Notes: generated by a model not told the origin, from the letters alone. A stretch of 64,000 nucleotides of DNA from Bacillota bacterium (GCA_023433405.1 JAEZCT010000050.1:80578-144577); one strand, 5' to 3'; shown: positions 54,320-63,329, counted from the first letter of the stretch. Numbers and translations: made by a program.

Positions 54320-55276
54320 ATGAAGAAAAATAGAATTCTCGCAACACCCGGAGGAACAAACGGGTCAAATGGGCTGCTAAAATCCATTCGGAGAGATTGG
54401 CAAATGTACCTCTTGCTGCTGCTGCCTATTGCCTTCGTGTTTATCTTTAAGTACGCCGCCTATCCGGGTCTGCGCATTGCCTTTATGGACTTTAAGCCGG
54501 CCAAGGGCTTTAATGGCAGCGAATGGGTCGGGTTTGAGATTTTTACAAAAATCTTTAAAGACGCGGATTTTCACCGCGCGCTTTCAAACTCGCTGGTGTT
54601 TAACTTCCTAGACCTGCTCATTGGCTTCCCCGTACCCATAATCCTAGCTATTTTGCTAAACGAGCTGCGGTTTAAGCGGTTTAAGCGAGTATCCCAGACC
54701 ATTTTATACCTGCCCCACTTCCTGTCATGGGTTATTGTGGCAAGCGTTGCGCTTAACCTGTTTAAGCCGGAAACTGGCCTTGTTAACATTTTGCTTATGA
54801 ACATGGGCGTAATAGAGCAGGGCATTCCGTTTATGACTGAAAAATGGCACTGGGCGGGTACATACCTGCTTACTGCGGTATGGCAGACCATGGGCTGGGG
54901 CACCATTATTTATCTTGCGGCCATTACGGGCATTGACGCGCAGCTATACGAGGCCGCCACTGTAGACGGTGCGGGCAGGCTGCGTAAAATCTGGCACGTT
55001 ACCCTGCCCGGCATACGCGCCACCACCGTTACCCTGCTTATCATGAATCTTGGGCGTATTATGAACTCAAACTTCGAGCGGCTTGACTCCTTTGGCAACG
55101 TACAGGTAAAGGATTTTCAATACCAGCTCGCCATTTATATTTATGAAAAAGGGCTGGCAGGAGGCAATTTCAGCCGTGCAACCGCGGTGGGATTGTTCCA
55201 ATCCCTAATAGGGCTGCTGCTGGTAATTGCCGCCGACCGTGTCGCCAAAAAGCTTGGCGAAGACGGCCTGATATAG
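54320..55276 (+). CDS. Sugar ABC transporter permease, LplB type
   Basis: A 318-residue inner-membrane permease with six helices and the EAA loop (YEAATVDGAGRLRKIWHVTLPGI). Sequence is of the LplB/YteP branch used for complex oligosaccharides, including pectin fragments. The ATG at 54320 has GGAGGG 9 bases upstream; the ATG at 54311 abuts that SD. No ATPase gene is in this operon, so a shared MsmX-like ATPase elsewhere is expected (family knowledge). Confidence 0.93.
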   Translation: MKKNRILATPGGTNGSNGLLKSIRRDWQMYLLLLLPIAFVFIFKYAAYPGLRIAFMDFKPAKGFNGSEWVGFEIFTKIFKDADFHRALSNSLVFNFLDLLIGFPVPIILAILLNELRFKRFKRVSQTILYLPHFLSWVIVASVALNLFKPETGLVNILLMNMGVIEQGIPFMTEKWHWAGTYLLTAVWQTMGWGTIIYLAAITGIDAQLYEAATVDGAGRLRKIWHVTLPGIRATTVTLLIMNLGRIMNSNFERLDSFGNVQVKDFQYQLAIYIYEKGLAGGNFSRATAVGLFQSLIGLLLVIAADRVAKKLGEDGLI

Positions 55277-55288
55277 GAGGTGCTTAAA

Positions 55289-56185
55289 ATGACCGCAATG
55301 ACTAAAAAATCCCCCGCTAGGCTCAAACGTGTGCAAATCGGCGATGTTATTATTATGCTAATTATAACGCTGCTGTCTCTTACCTGCATTCTGCCGTTTA
55401 TCCATATTACCGCTAAGAGCATCTCATCCGCCACGGCGGTTCTTGCCAAGGATGTTTACTTGTTACCAAAGGGCATCAACTTTGACGCATATGCCTCCAT
55501 ATTTTTAGACGGGCAGCTCACCTACTCCATGCTTTACACTGTAGTGGTTACAGTACTGTTTACGGTTATCGGTATGATAATTACCATATGCGCGGCCTTT
55601 CCCCTTTCTCGAAAATCGCTGCGCGGGCGTGCGTTTTTCTCACTGTTACTGATGTTTACCATGTATTTTACTGCGGGGCTTATTCCCGAATATCTTTTGT
55701 ATAAAAGCCTTAACCTGACCAATACCATGTGGGTGCTGGTGCTGCCGCTGGCGTTTTCGCCTTACAACATGCTGATTATGAAAAGCTTTTTGCAGTCCAC
55801 AATACCCGAAAGCCTTTATGAAGCGGCGTACCTTGACGGCGCGTCCAACTTTACCGTGCTTTGCCGCATTGTGCTGCCGCTTTCAAAGCCCATTATCGCG
55901 ACGCTCTCGCTCTTTTACGCGGTGGGGCGCTGGAATGCATATGCCGACGCGCGGTACTACATTACAAAAAAGGCGCTGCAACCCATCCAATACCTTTTGT
56001 CAAACATGATACTTAACACGGGCAAGGATGCCGTCAGCCTTTCGGAGGCTGCCGCCTCGACCTCCACTCCGGAGGTGCTTCAGGCCGCCGCCATCATGTT
56101 TGCGACCATCCCCATTATTCTCGTTTACCCGTTTGTGCAAAAGTATTTTGTAAAGGGTGTTATGATTGGCGCCGTAAAGGGCTAG
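55289..56185 (+). CDS. Sugar ABC transporter permease, YtcP/LplC type
   Basis: A 298-residue second permease with six helices and the EAA-type loop YEAAYLDGASNFTVLCRIVLPLSKP. It pairs with the LplB-type permease directly upstream; the spacer is 12 bases. The ATG at 55289 has AGGAGG 8 bases upstream; the GTG at 55280 is inside the SD. Confidence 0.93.
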   Translation: MTAMTKKSPARLKRVQIGDVIIMLIITLLSLTCILPFIHITAKSISSATAVLAKDVYLLPKGINFDAYASIFLDGQLTYSMLYTVVVTVLFTVIGMIITICAAFPLSRKSLRGRAFFSLLLMFTMYFTAGLIPEYLLYKSLNLTNTMWVLVLPLAFSPYNMLIMKSFLQSTIPESLYEAAYLDGASNFTVLCRIVLPLSKPIIATLSLFYAVGRWNAYADARYYITKKALQPIQYLLSNMILNTGKDAVSLSEAAASTSTPEVLQAAAIMFATIPIILVYPFVQKYFVKGVMIGAVKG

Positions 56186-56316
56186 GCCTTGCTGGGTTCA
56201 TAAACCGCGAATAAGCCCAGATAAAAGCCTCATAAGGTAAAAGCAATGTTCCTTCCATTAAATGCAGCGGGAGATTTTCCCGTGCAGATAAAATACAGTA
56301 CTAAGGAGTGTAAGTA

Positions 56317-58008
56317 ATGAAGCGCAAGTCATTGATTATTGCATTGGTTGCCGCTATGCTTATTTCTATGCTGGCTGGTTGCGCAGGTGGCAGTCCGGCA
56401 TCCAGCGCCCCTGCTGCGAGCAGCGCACCCGCAAGCAGCGCGGGGCAAACAGTTGCCGGTATGGAGGGCTGGACCCCCTTTGCAGAAAAAGTTAAGATTA
56501 CCGTTCCTGTTTACGACCGTTCCAAGGAAGGATACCCCGCTGTTGACGACAACTACTGGACCCGTTGGATACAAACCGAGTTCGGCGATAAGTGGAATAT
56601 CGAGGTCGAGTACGTCGCCATTCCCCGAACCGACGTTATGACTAAGTACAGTCTGCTGATTGCAGGCGGCGATACCCCCACGATTATGATGGAGTACGAT
56701 TACCCCAAGGTTGCCCAGTGGGCCAACGACGGCGCCATGCAGACCATTGACCTCGATAAGGTAGCTCAGGTAGCTCCCACCTTCTATCAGGCTATGGTGG
56801 ACAACAACCAGCTTGGCTACACCGACTTAAACGGCGAGACCTACTTCCTGCTCACCGAGCGTCCTTATTATAACACCACCTATACCTATGCAAACTTTAT
56901 TCGTATGGATTGGCTTAAGCAGGTGGGTATTAACGAGGTACCCAAAAGCTATGCCGATTATACCAAGGCCGTAGACGCCGTTATTGCCGCCGGCCTTGCC
57001 ACCGCTCCCATTGGCAGAGGCGTTCCTTCCAGCGCTTACGTTGCGAACTTCGGCTACCGTAACTACCCGGCAGACGAGGCCGAGTGGGCGCAGCACTCCT
57101 CCCTGGGCACCGCCTCCCTCTCCTGGTATCCCACAGAGAGAATGCTTAAGCGCTACAACAACGAGTACAACAAGGGCTGGTACTCCAAGGAGTTTGACCT
57201 TGCCGTAGACTCCACCGGCTCCTCCACCACCCAGATTGAGACCGACTTCATTAACGGCAAGCTGTTCCAATACGGCGGTTATATGTCCAACAATGTATCC
57301 TGGCTGACCGCGTTTTATGAGAAAAACCCCACGGCGGAGCTTGCCATTCTCAGCTCCTACTCCGCTGTTGAGCCCGGCGTCGCCGATTACCCCCAGATTC
57401 GCGCCGATAACCCCTTTGGCATGATTGTGGGCTTCTCATCCCTGGCCACCGAGGACCAGCTTAAGGCTGCATGGATGCTTCAGGAGTGGATGATCCAGCC
57501 CGAGACCCTGTTTACGCTTGAGAACGGCGTAGAGGGCGTCACCTACTCCCTGGGAGAGGACGGGCTGCCTGTTGTTAACGCGGACTACCGTGGTGAGGAA
57601 ATGCTTAACCACAACAACAACATCGATATGACCTGCCTCGTACATGCCTCCAAAAAAATCGGCACCATCGAGCAGACCATCGCCCAGATTTCCCCCAAGG
57701 GTCTGCCCCAGGACTTTACCCAGGCGCTTATTGACAACTACTTTGAGCTTAAAGAAATTGCCGACAAGGGCTGGGCGTATTCCGATCCGGTATTTGCCAC
57801 CGCCATTGAAAGCGAGAGCGAGTACTCCGCGCCTCTGTTAAGCCTGTTCCAGGAATACTATGCAAAGCTTGTAAAGGCAAAGCCCGGAGAATTTGACGCG
57901 TTGTACAAGCAGTACAGCGAGGCATACCTTGCGGCCGGCTACCAAGAGATTATTGACGAGCGCCTTACCGCTTATAACGCCGGCTTAACCACTAAGCTGC
58001 CCAAGTAA
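56317..58008 (+). CDS. Oligosaccharide-binding lipoprotein of the ABC transporter
   Basis: A 563-residue extracellular solute-binding protein (LplA/YtcQ-like). A lipoprotein signal ends in the lipobox LAGC (Cys22), followed by a Ser/Ala/Pro linker. The mature part is a large family-1-type sugar-binding protein rich in aromatics. It captures the oligosaccharide for the two permeases upstream. AAGGAG lies 8 bases before the ATG. A terminator downstream may separate it from the enzyme genes. Confidence 0.92.
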   Translation: MKRKSLIIALVAAMLISMLAGCAGGSPASSAPAASSAPASSAGQTVAGMEGWTPFAEKVKITVPVYDRSKEGYPAVDDNYWTRWIQTEFGDKWNIEVEYVAIPRTDVMTKYSLLIAGGDTPTIMMEYDYPKVAQWANDGAMQTIDLDKVAQVAPTFYQAMVDNNQLGYTDLNGETYFLLTERPYYNTTYTYANFIRMDWLKQVGINEVPKSYADYTKAVDAVIAAGLATAPIGRGVPSSAYVANFGYRNYPADEAEWAQHSSLGTASLSWYPTERMLKRYNNEYNKGWYSKEFDLAVDSTGSSTTQIETDFINGKLFQYGGYMSNNVSWLTAFYEKNPTAELAILSSYSAVEPGVADYPQIRADNPFGMIVGFSSLATEDQLKAAWMLQEWMIQPETLFTLENGVEGVTYSLGEDGLPVVNADYRGEEMLNHNNNIDMTCLVHASKKIGTIEQTIAQISPKGLPQDFTQALIDNYFELKEIADKGWAYSDPVFATAIESESEYSAPLLSLFQEYYAKLVKAKPGEFDALYKQYSEAYLAAGYQEIIDERLTAYNAGLTTKLPK

Positions 58009-58050
58009 CCTCATACAGGGCAAAGCGACAAACCAAAATGAGATAACCTA

Positions 58051-58084
58051 AAAAGGTCCTCCCCCTTTCGGAGAGGACCTTTTT
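58051..58084 (+). terminator. Terminator after the binding-protein gene
   Basis: AAAAGGTCCTC / GAGGACCTTTT with an 11-base loop. It is probably partial: it would keep transporter mRNA in excess over the enzymes downstream. Confidence 0.8.
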
Positions 58085-58116
58085 AAAAAGCAAAATGCAC
58101 GAAAGGCGAAAGCGCT

Positions 58117-59142
58117 ATGATAAAGCCTGATTTTGACAAAGCGGTTGTATTGGACACAATAGACCGCGTAGTAAAGAAAACCATGCAGATGGATATGACA
58201 TGGGACTGGCCCTGTGGGGTCGCGTATTATGGGGTTGCCGAGGCGTACACCCTAATCAAAAACGAAGAGTATCTAACCCTTTTGCGGCAGCGCATCGATG
58301 AATTTATTGAGCTGGGCTTACCCGCTTGGACAGTAAATACCTGCGCGATGGGTCATTGCCTGATTTCGCTTACCGAGGCTACGGGCGACGACCGTTATTG
58401 GCAGATTGCGCTTTCCAAGCTAGACTATATACGAAACCACGCGCTGCGCTTTGGCGACGCGGTTTTGCAGCACACCGTATCGGTCAATAATGACTTCCCC
58501 GAGCAGGCGTGGGCGGACACACTGTTTATGGCCGCCTTTTTTCTGCTGCGCATGGGGGTGCGTTTGGGGGACCGGGACATTATAAACGATGCGCTGAACC
58601 AGTACTTTTGGCATATAGAGTATTTGCAGGATAAAACCACAGGGCTTTGGTACCATGGGTACAACAACCTGAAAAAGAACCATATGTCCGGCTTTTACTG
58701 GGCCCGGGCAAACGCGTGGGCGGCTTATACCATGAGCCAAGTTGGGCATGTTCTGCCCGAGCCTTACCTGTACCCGCAGTTTATGGATGTGGACTGTTCC
58801 CTGCGTGACCAACTGGCGGCGCTAAAGGCCCTGCAAACCGAAAACGGCCTGTGGCGTACCGTGCTAAACGACGACCAGTCCTATGAGGAATTGTCGGCCA
58901 GCGCAGGTATCGCCGCGGCAATGATGACCTCGGGCAACCCGCTGCACACGAAGTTTGTAAACCTTGCCTGCCGCGGTGTGATGCAAAACATCTCGGAGGA
59001 CGGGCGGCTGCTAAATGTATCGGCGGGGACGGCGGTCATGCGCGATTTGGACGGTTACAGGGGTATTTCCAAGGCATGGACACAAGGGTGGGGGCAGGGA
59101 CTTGCGCTTGCTTTTTTGGTGTCTGTGCTAAAGCACTCCTAA
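58117..59142 (+). CDS. GH105-type unsaturated rhamnogalacturonyl hydrolase
   Basis: A 341-residue (alpha/alpha)6-barrel protein of the GH88/GH105 group. It has WDWPCGVAYYGVAEAY near residue 29, the catalytic acid in AWADTLFMA (D134), YHGYN and WARANAWAAY. YteR-type enzymes remove the unsaturated galacturonyl residue left by rhamnogalacturonan lyases. No signal peptide, so it acts on imported oligosaccharides. It lies right after the transporter genes. Confidence 0.9.
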   Translation: MIKPDFDKAVVLDTIDRVVKKTMQMDMTWDWPCGVAYYGVAEAYTLIKNEEYLTLLRQRIDEFIELGLPAWTVNTCAMGHCLISLTEATGDDRYWQIALSKLDYIRNHALRFGDAVLQHTVSVNNDFPEQAWADTLFMAAFFLLRMGVRLGDRDIINDALNQYFWHIEYLQDKTTGLWYHGYNNLKKNHMSGFYWARANAWAAYTMSQVGHVLPEPYLYPQFMDVDCSLRDQLAALKALQTENGLWRTVLNDDQSYEELSASAGIAAAMMTSGNPLHTKFVNLACRGVMQNISEDGRLLNVSAGTAVMRDLDGYRGISKAWTQGWGQGLALAFLVSVLKHS

Positions 59143-59198
59143 GAGGAAAAACCATTTGCCACGGTTAGTTTTGCGCCTTTTTTCTGTAAACAAACGCC

Positions 59199-61433
59199 AT
59201 GAGGGCGCGCTTTTGCCCTTTTTGCGGTAACATGTATGCAGTTTATGATACCACTCCGCACAATTCCCAGAAAGGGTTGATTTTTACGGATAACTACGGA
59301 AGCTTTACCTTGCCGGGCGAGGCAGGTTACGAGCAGCTGACCTTGGCGCTAGCAAAACGCTGGGGCGCTGATATCATTCGCGACAGCGACGGAACCAAGC
59401 TTTCGCCCGAGATATTGGATGCGGGCTATGGTGTTTACTCCACCATCTGTCCCATCCGCGAGCACAATGAATGGATAAAGGGGCACCCTGACGCACGCCA
59501 GCATACCTTTTTATGTACGTCCCCGCTGGTTGCACTGGGCGAAAGCCTGACCATCCCCATTATGGCGGATTTTTTTGCGGGACAGTTTGAGCCGGATGCA
59601 AGTCCCGACGCTTTTGCGTATTGGCAGGTTTTCGACCGCACCACAGGCGGCGAGGTTCCTCCCGATGATTGGCGCTACAACCCCGAGGCCGGTACCGTTA
59701 CCGTAAAGGCATGTCCGTGGCACCGCTACACCGCAAGTTTTCTTGCATGGCGCGTGTGGGAAGAAATCTCGATGTATAACCATGTGACCAACGGTTGGAG
59801 CAAAGAGCACCTGCTGCAGCTAAACCCCTACCACCCGAAGGCAATATCCTACCTGAGGGATTGGCTTAAGGACTGGTGTGACGAGCACCCCCAAACCACC
59901 GTGGTGCGTTTCACATCACTGTTTTATAACTTCGCATGGATCTGGGGCAGCTCTCCTAAAAATCGACATCTGTTTTCCGACTGGGCTAGCTACGATTTTA
60001 GCGTAAGCCCGCAGGCGCTAATGGATTTTGAGCGGGAGTACGGCTATGCGCTGACCGCCGAGGATTTTGTGCGCGAGGGCAAGTATAACGCCACCCATAG
60101 GGTACCGGATGACAAAAAGCGTGACTGGATGGATTTTATCGGACGCTTTGTCCGCCGTGCGGGGCGCGGGCTGGTGGAGATTGTGCATCAGGCGGGCAAG
60201 CAAGCCTATGTGTTTTACGACGACAGCTGGGTGGGGCTAGAACCCTACAGCGGTTTCTTTAAGGAATTTGGTTTTGATGGTATCATCAAATGTGTGTTCT
60301 CCGGCTTTGAGGTACGCCTTTGCGCGGGGGTGCCCGCAAAAACCCACGAGCTGCGCTTTCACCCCTATCTGTTCCCCGTCGGGCTTGGGGGGATGCCCAC
60401 CTTTTCGGCGGGCGGCGATCCCGCGCGGGACGCGACACAATATTGGATTAGCGCGCGCCGCGCATTGCTGCGCGCCAAAATTGAGCGGGTGGGCCTTGGG
60501 GGCTATCTTCATCTGGTAGAGGGCTATCCCGATTTCGTGGACGCGATAACCAATATTCTCGGGGAGTTCCGCACAATCAAGCAGCTGCACGAGGGTGGTG
60601 CGCCTGCAGTCCTAAAGCCCCGCATAGGGATTTTGCACGCGTGGGGCGCGCTGCGCTCCTGGACACTTTCGGGTCATTTTCATGAGACGTTTCGCCATGT
60701 GCTAATTCATGTGCTGGAAAGCCTGTCCGGGCTTGCCTTTGATGTGCGGTTTTTGTCCTTTAAGGAGCTTTTGGACGGCGTGCCGGAGGATATTGATGTC
60801 ATCCTCAATGCCGGGGACGCGGGTACGGCATGGAGCGGCGGACACTGCTGGCAGGATGAGGATTTGGTCAGCCTGCTGACCGCATGGGTACACCGCGGCG
60901 GCGTGTTTGTGGGCGTAGGTGAGCCGGGTGCCACACAGAGCGGCGATACCACTCTGCGAATGTCGCATGTGCTGGGCGTGGACTTGGATAACGGCGACCG
61001 TACCTGCCATGGACGCTGGCCGGCGGAGGTAAACGCTGTGGCGGGGCTGATCCCCGCCGGGGTGCGAATGCCGGTGCGCGAAAACCTTTACCTCACCGAC
61101 GGCAGGGCGCAGGTGCTGGCGGCAACGGGCGAAAACGCCACCGCCGTGCTTAACCGCTTTGGCAGCGGCGTAGGCATCTACCTAACCGGCTTTGAGACGG
61201 GCGCGGCCTCCACGCGCTTCTTGCAAAATCTGCTGGTGTATGCGGTTACGGGCAAAATTATGGCCGAGGGGCTGACGGATAACGCAAGCACCGAATGTGC
61301 CGTATATCCACGGACGGGACGCGTGGCGTTTATTAATAACAGCGGCGTGCGTCAGGAGACCGGCTGTACCTATCTGGGCAAAGAATACCGCGTACAGCTA
61401 GCCCCTTACGGCATGGAGATTTTGGCGCTTTAG
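59199..61433 (+). CDS. GH112 phosphorylase (beta-galactosyl-HexNAc or -rhamnose phosphorylase)
   Basis: A protein of about 740 residues matching GH112: ERWGAD-like LAKRWGADIIRDSDGTKLS near residue 55, FYDDSWVGLEPY, and the FHPYLFPVGLGG region. Family enzymes reversibly phosphorolyse galactosyl-beta-1,3-HexNAc or galactosyl-beta-1,4-L-rhamnose to galactose 1-phosphate. Beside a GH105 enzyme, the rhamnose type is favoured (inference). The N-terminus has a CPFCG pair before the family domain. Neither the ATG at 59199 nor the one at 59232 has a good SD, so the start is uncertain. Confidence 0.87.
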   Translation: MRARFCPFCGNMYAVYDTTPHNSQKGLIFTDNYGSFTLPGEAGYEQLTLALAKRWGADIIRDSDGTKLSPEILDAGYGVYSTICPIREHNEWIKGHPDARQHTFLCTSPLVALGESLTIPIMADFFAGQFEPDASPDAFAYWQVFDRTTGGEVPPDDWRYNPEAGTVTVKACPWHRYTASFLAWRVWEEISMYNHVTNGWSKEHLLQLNPYHPKAISYLRDWLKDWCDEHPQTTVVRFTSLFYNFAWIWGSSPKNRHLFSDWASYDFSVSPQALMDFEREYGYALTAEDFVREGKYNATHRVPDDKKRDWMDFIGRFVRRAGRGLVEIVHQAGKQAYVFYDDSWVGLEPYSGFFKEFGFDGIIKCVFSGFEVRLCAGVPAKTHELRFHPYLFPVGLGGMPTFSAGGDPARDATQYWISARRALLRAKIERVGLGGYLHLVEGYPDFVDAITNILGEFRTIKQLHEGGAPAVLKPRIGILHAWGALRSWTLSGHFHETFRHVLIHVLESLSGLAFDVRFLSFKELLDGVPEDIDVILNAGDAGTAWSGGHCWQDEDLVSLLTAWVHRGGVFVGVGEPGATQSGDTTLRMSHVLGVDLDNGDRTCHGRWPAEVNAVAGLIPAGVRMPVRENLYLTDGRAQVLAATGENATAVLNRFGSGVGIYLTGFETGAASTRFLQNLLVYAVTGKIMAEGLTDNASTECAVYPRTGRVAFINNSGVRQETGCTYLGKEYRVQLAPYGMEILAL

Positions 61434-61445
61434 CTAAATAAATAG

Positions 61446-61660
61446 CAGGGCAAGGAAGCGGAATGTTATCTCATTCCGGGCGCGGGGGTCTGCGTTTTGG
61501 GGTAATACTAATCTCCTCAAAAAGAGTCGATAAAAATCCGCGTGAAAACCCATAAATTAAAGCTTTTCACTTGATTTTTATACTCTTTTAAATCGGATAT
61601 TAGTATAAAGAGGTTTTGAACCTGATTCACGGGCTTCTGCAAACGCATATCCGTTAGCCT
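61446..61660 (+). pseudogene. 3' fragment of a second esterase gene, interrupted by MITE copy B
   Basis: Bases 61446-61505 and 61606-61660 align with 52733-52852 of the intact esterase gene (GGAAGCGGAATNTTATCTCA, CCGGGCGCGG, then AACCTGATTCAC and CTGCAAACGCATATCCG) with scattered changes and small gaps. The match includes the stop region and continues into the terminator. The rest of the gene is absent. It marks a lost paralogue at the end of the sugar locus. Confidence 0.88.
61506..61605 (+). repeat. MITE-like element, full copy B
   Basis: 100 bp, ends TACTAAT and ATTAGTA, flanked by TAA (61503-61505 and 61606-61608). The intact esterase gene shows the uninterrupted site GGGGTAAAGAGG at 52794-52805, so insertion and the 3-bp duplication are seen directly. 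Confidence 0.97.
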
Positions 61661-61680
61661 GAGGACAATTTCATACTTTG

Positions 61681-61719
61681 AATGCAAAAAAAACAGCCGC
61701 AAGGCTGTTTTTTTTGCAT
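61681..61719 (+). terminator. Terminator at the end of the sugar locus
   Basis: AATGCAAAAAAAACAGCC / GGCTGTTTTTTTTGCAT, GCAA loop. A diverged copy of the esterase terminator at 52872-52909. Confidence 0.85.
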
Positions 61720-61751
61720 GGCAAACACTCATCACTTTAAGTCGGATATTA

Positions 61752-61851
61752 TACTATTCTCCAATAAAAGTGTTGATAAAAATCCGCGTCAAAATCCATA
61801 AATTGAAGATTTTGACTTGATTTTTATACACTTTTTAATCGGATAATAGTA
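61752..61851 (+). repeat. MITE-like element, full copy D
   Basis: 100 bp, ends TACTATT and AATAGTA, flanked by TTA on both sides (61749-61751 and 61852-61854). The centre reads CGTCAAAAT...ATTTTGAC where copies A-C read CGTGAAAA...TTTTCAC, so paired changes keep the hairpin. Confidence 0.94.
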
Positions 61852-62048
61852 TTAGTATTATGAAATCCTGTGCTAAGCCATAGTATTCAGGCAGTTTGCT
61901 CAAATCTTATTGATAGATTATCAAAAATTTACAAGCTGATGACCAAAACTGAATAAAACCGGGAAGCGATCAATGATATAATTTATAGGGCAACATGCTC
62001 TGGAATAAGCCTTGCCTTGGGCTTTTAAGCCGGAAAGGGAGTTATAGA

Positions 62049-63197
62049 ATGAGAATCGCGATATTTACCGATACTTTTACGCCGCAAATAAACGGCGTGA
62101 CGAATACGCTTAACAGGCTGCGCGCCTATTTAAATACCCACGGGCATCAAACCCTGTTTTTTGCGCCGGATTATGGAACCCATGAGGCAGACGACCCCGA
62201 GGTTGTGCGGTATCGCGGCATTCATCCGGTATTTTATCCCGAGTGCTGCCTTGCGTTCCCAAACCCCGTGGAAATTCGGGCAAGGCTTGAGGCGTTTGCA
62301 CCCGATGTCATCCATGTCGTCACCGAATTCGGAATTGGCTACGCGGGTCTAAAAGCCGCCCGCGAGCTGGATATTCCGCTGGTCATGTCTTACCATACCA
62401 ACATCGATAAGTACCTGACGTTTTATCATCTGCCCCATCTCGTGCGCCCGCTTAACGCCTATATGAAGTGGTTCCACAGCTTTGCAAGGCTAAACCTCTG
62501 CCCGTCGGAGGATACTAAGCGCCGCCTGCGGGAGCAGGGGATGGAAAATCTGGATGTTTGGTCCCGGGGAATCGACGCTTCGCATTTTTCTCCCGACAAG
62601 CGCAGCGAATCCCTCCGTCAATCGCTGGGCGCAAAGGATCGCCTCATTTTTCTCTATACAGGGAGAATCTCGGCGGAAAAGGGGCTGGATACCCTTATGG
62701 AAAGTATACGCATCATCAACAAACGGCACGGCGACAGCGCCATGTTTGTGCTGACGGGGGATGGCCCGTATACCAGAACACTGCAAGAGATGAACATTCC
62801 AAACGTAGCGTTTACGGGTTTTCTTTCGGGGGAAGCGCTGGCGCGCATGTACGCAAGCAGTGACGCGTTTGTTTTCCCATCGGGTACCGAAACCTTTGGC
62901 AACGTGGTGCTGGAGGCTATGGCAAGCGGGCTGCCGGTGGTGTGTGTGGATGAGGGCGGCATAACCGACTTTACCAGCCATATGCACAATGCGGCGGTCT
63001 GTCGCTGCGGCAACGCGCAGAGCCTAGCGGATGGCATGGAACGAATGATACAGGATGGCTTTATGCGCCAGCGCCTGGCCGCGGCTTCTCTGGCCACCGC
63101 AAGAGCGCGCAGCTGGGAGAGCATCTTCGCAAAGCTCGTGCGGCAGTATGGCTCGGTTTTGAGCCATACCGAAAAGAAGGCAAGAGTAAGCGCCTGA
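62049..63197 (+). CDS. GT4-family glycosyltransferase
   Basis: A 382-residue GT-B retaining glycosyltransferase. The acceptor domain begins RIAIFTDTFTPQINGVTNTL, a hallmark of the MgtA/PimB-like branch. The donor site has TGRISAEKGLDTL and the EX7E motif in TETFGNVVLEAMASGLPVV. Relatives build glycolipids or cell-surface polysaccharides. The ATG at 62049 has GGAAAGGGAG about 9 bases upstream; the ATG at 61995 has no SD. No other surface-sugar genes adjoin it. Confidence 0.9.
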   Translation: MRIAIFTDTFTPQINGVTNTLNRLRAYLNTHGHQTLFFAPDYGTHEADDPEVVRYRGIHPVFYPECCLAFPNPVEIRARLEAFAPDVIHVVTEFGIGYAGLKAARELDIPLVMSYHTNIDKYLTFYHLPHLVRPLNAYMKWFHSFARLNLCPSEDTKRRLREQGMENLDVWSRGIDASHFSPDKRSESLRQSLGAKDRLIFLYTGRISAEKGLDTLMESIRIINKRHGDSAMFVLTGDGPYTRTLQEMNIPNVAFTGFLSGEALARMYASSDAFVFPSGTETFGNVVLEAMASGLPVVCVDEGGITDFTSHMHNAAVCRCGNAQSLADGMERMIQDGFMRQRLAAASLATARARSWESIFAKLVRQYGSVLSHTEKKARVSA

Positions 63198-63255
63198 GGC
63201 CTTGCCCAAGCGCGGCGTTAATGTCCTTTTTTCTTTAGAGATAATAGTTTGTATT

Positions 63256-63329
63256 AAAAAAGTCCTCAAAACAATAGCATTTGCGGCACCCATCGACACC
63301 GCATGGTTATTGCTTTGAGGGCTTTTTGT
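63256..63329 (+). terminator. Glycosyltransferase gene terminator
   Basis: AAAAAGTCCTCAAAACAATAGC pairs with the complementary TATTGCTTTGAGGGCTTTTT around a 30-base loop. It stands between convergent transcripts and ends in Ts on the plus strand and in TTTTTT on the minus strand. Confidence 0.8.

Larger units (their letters stand above)
61434..62048. other. Repeat-rich intergenic region
   Basis: About 615 bp. It contains the esterase-gene scar (61446-61660), MITE copy B inside it, the copied terminator (61681-61719), MITE copy D (61752-61851), and about 190 bp of AT-rich upstream sequence of the glycosyltransferase gene with a TATAAT at 61977-61982 but a poor -35. Confidence 0.7.

Noticed and set aside
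61517..61735. 72-codon open frame on the minus strand
   Set aside because: It is translated from MITE copy B plus the esterase scar and the copied terminator; the same peptide appears wherever the element is present.
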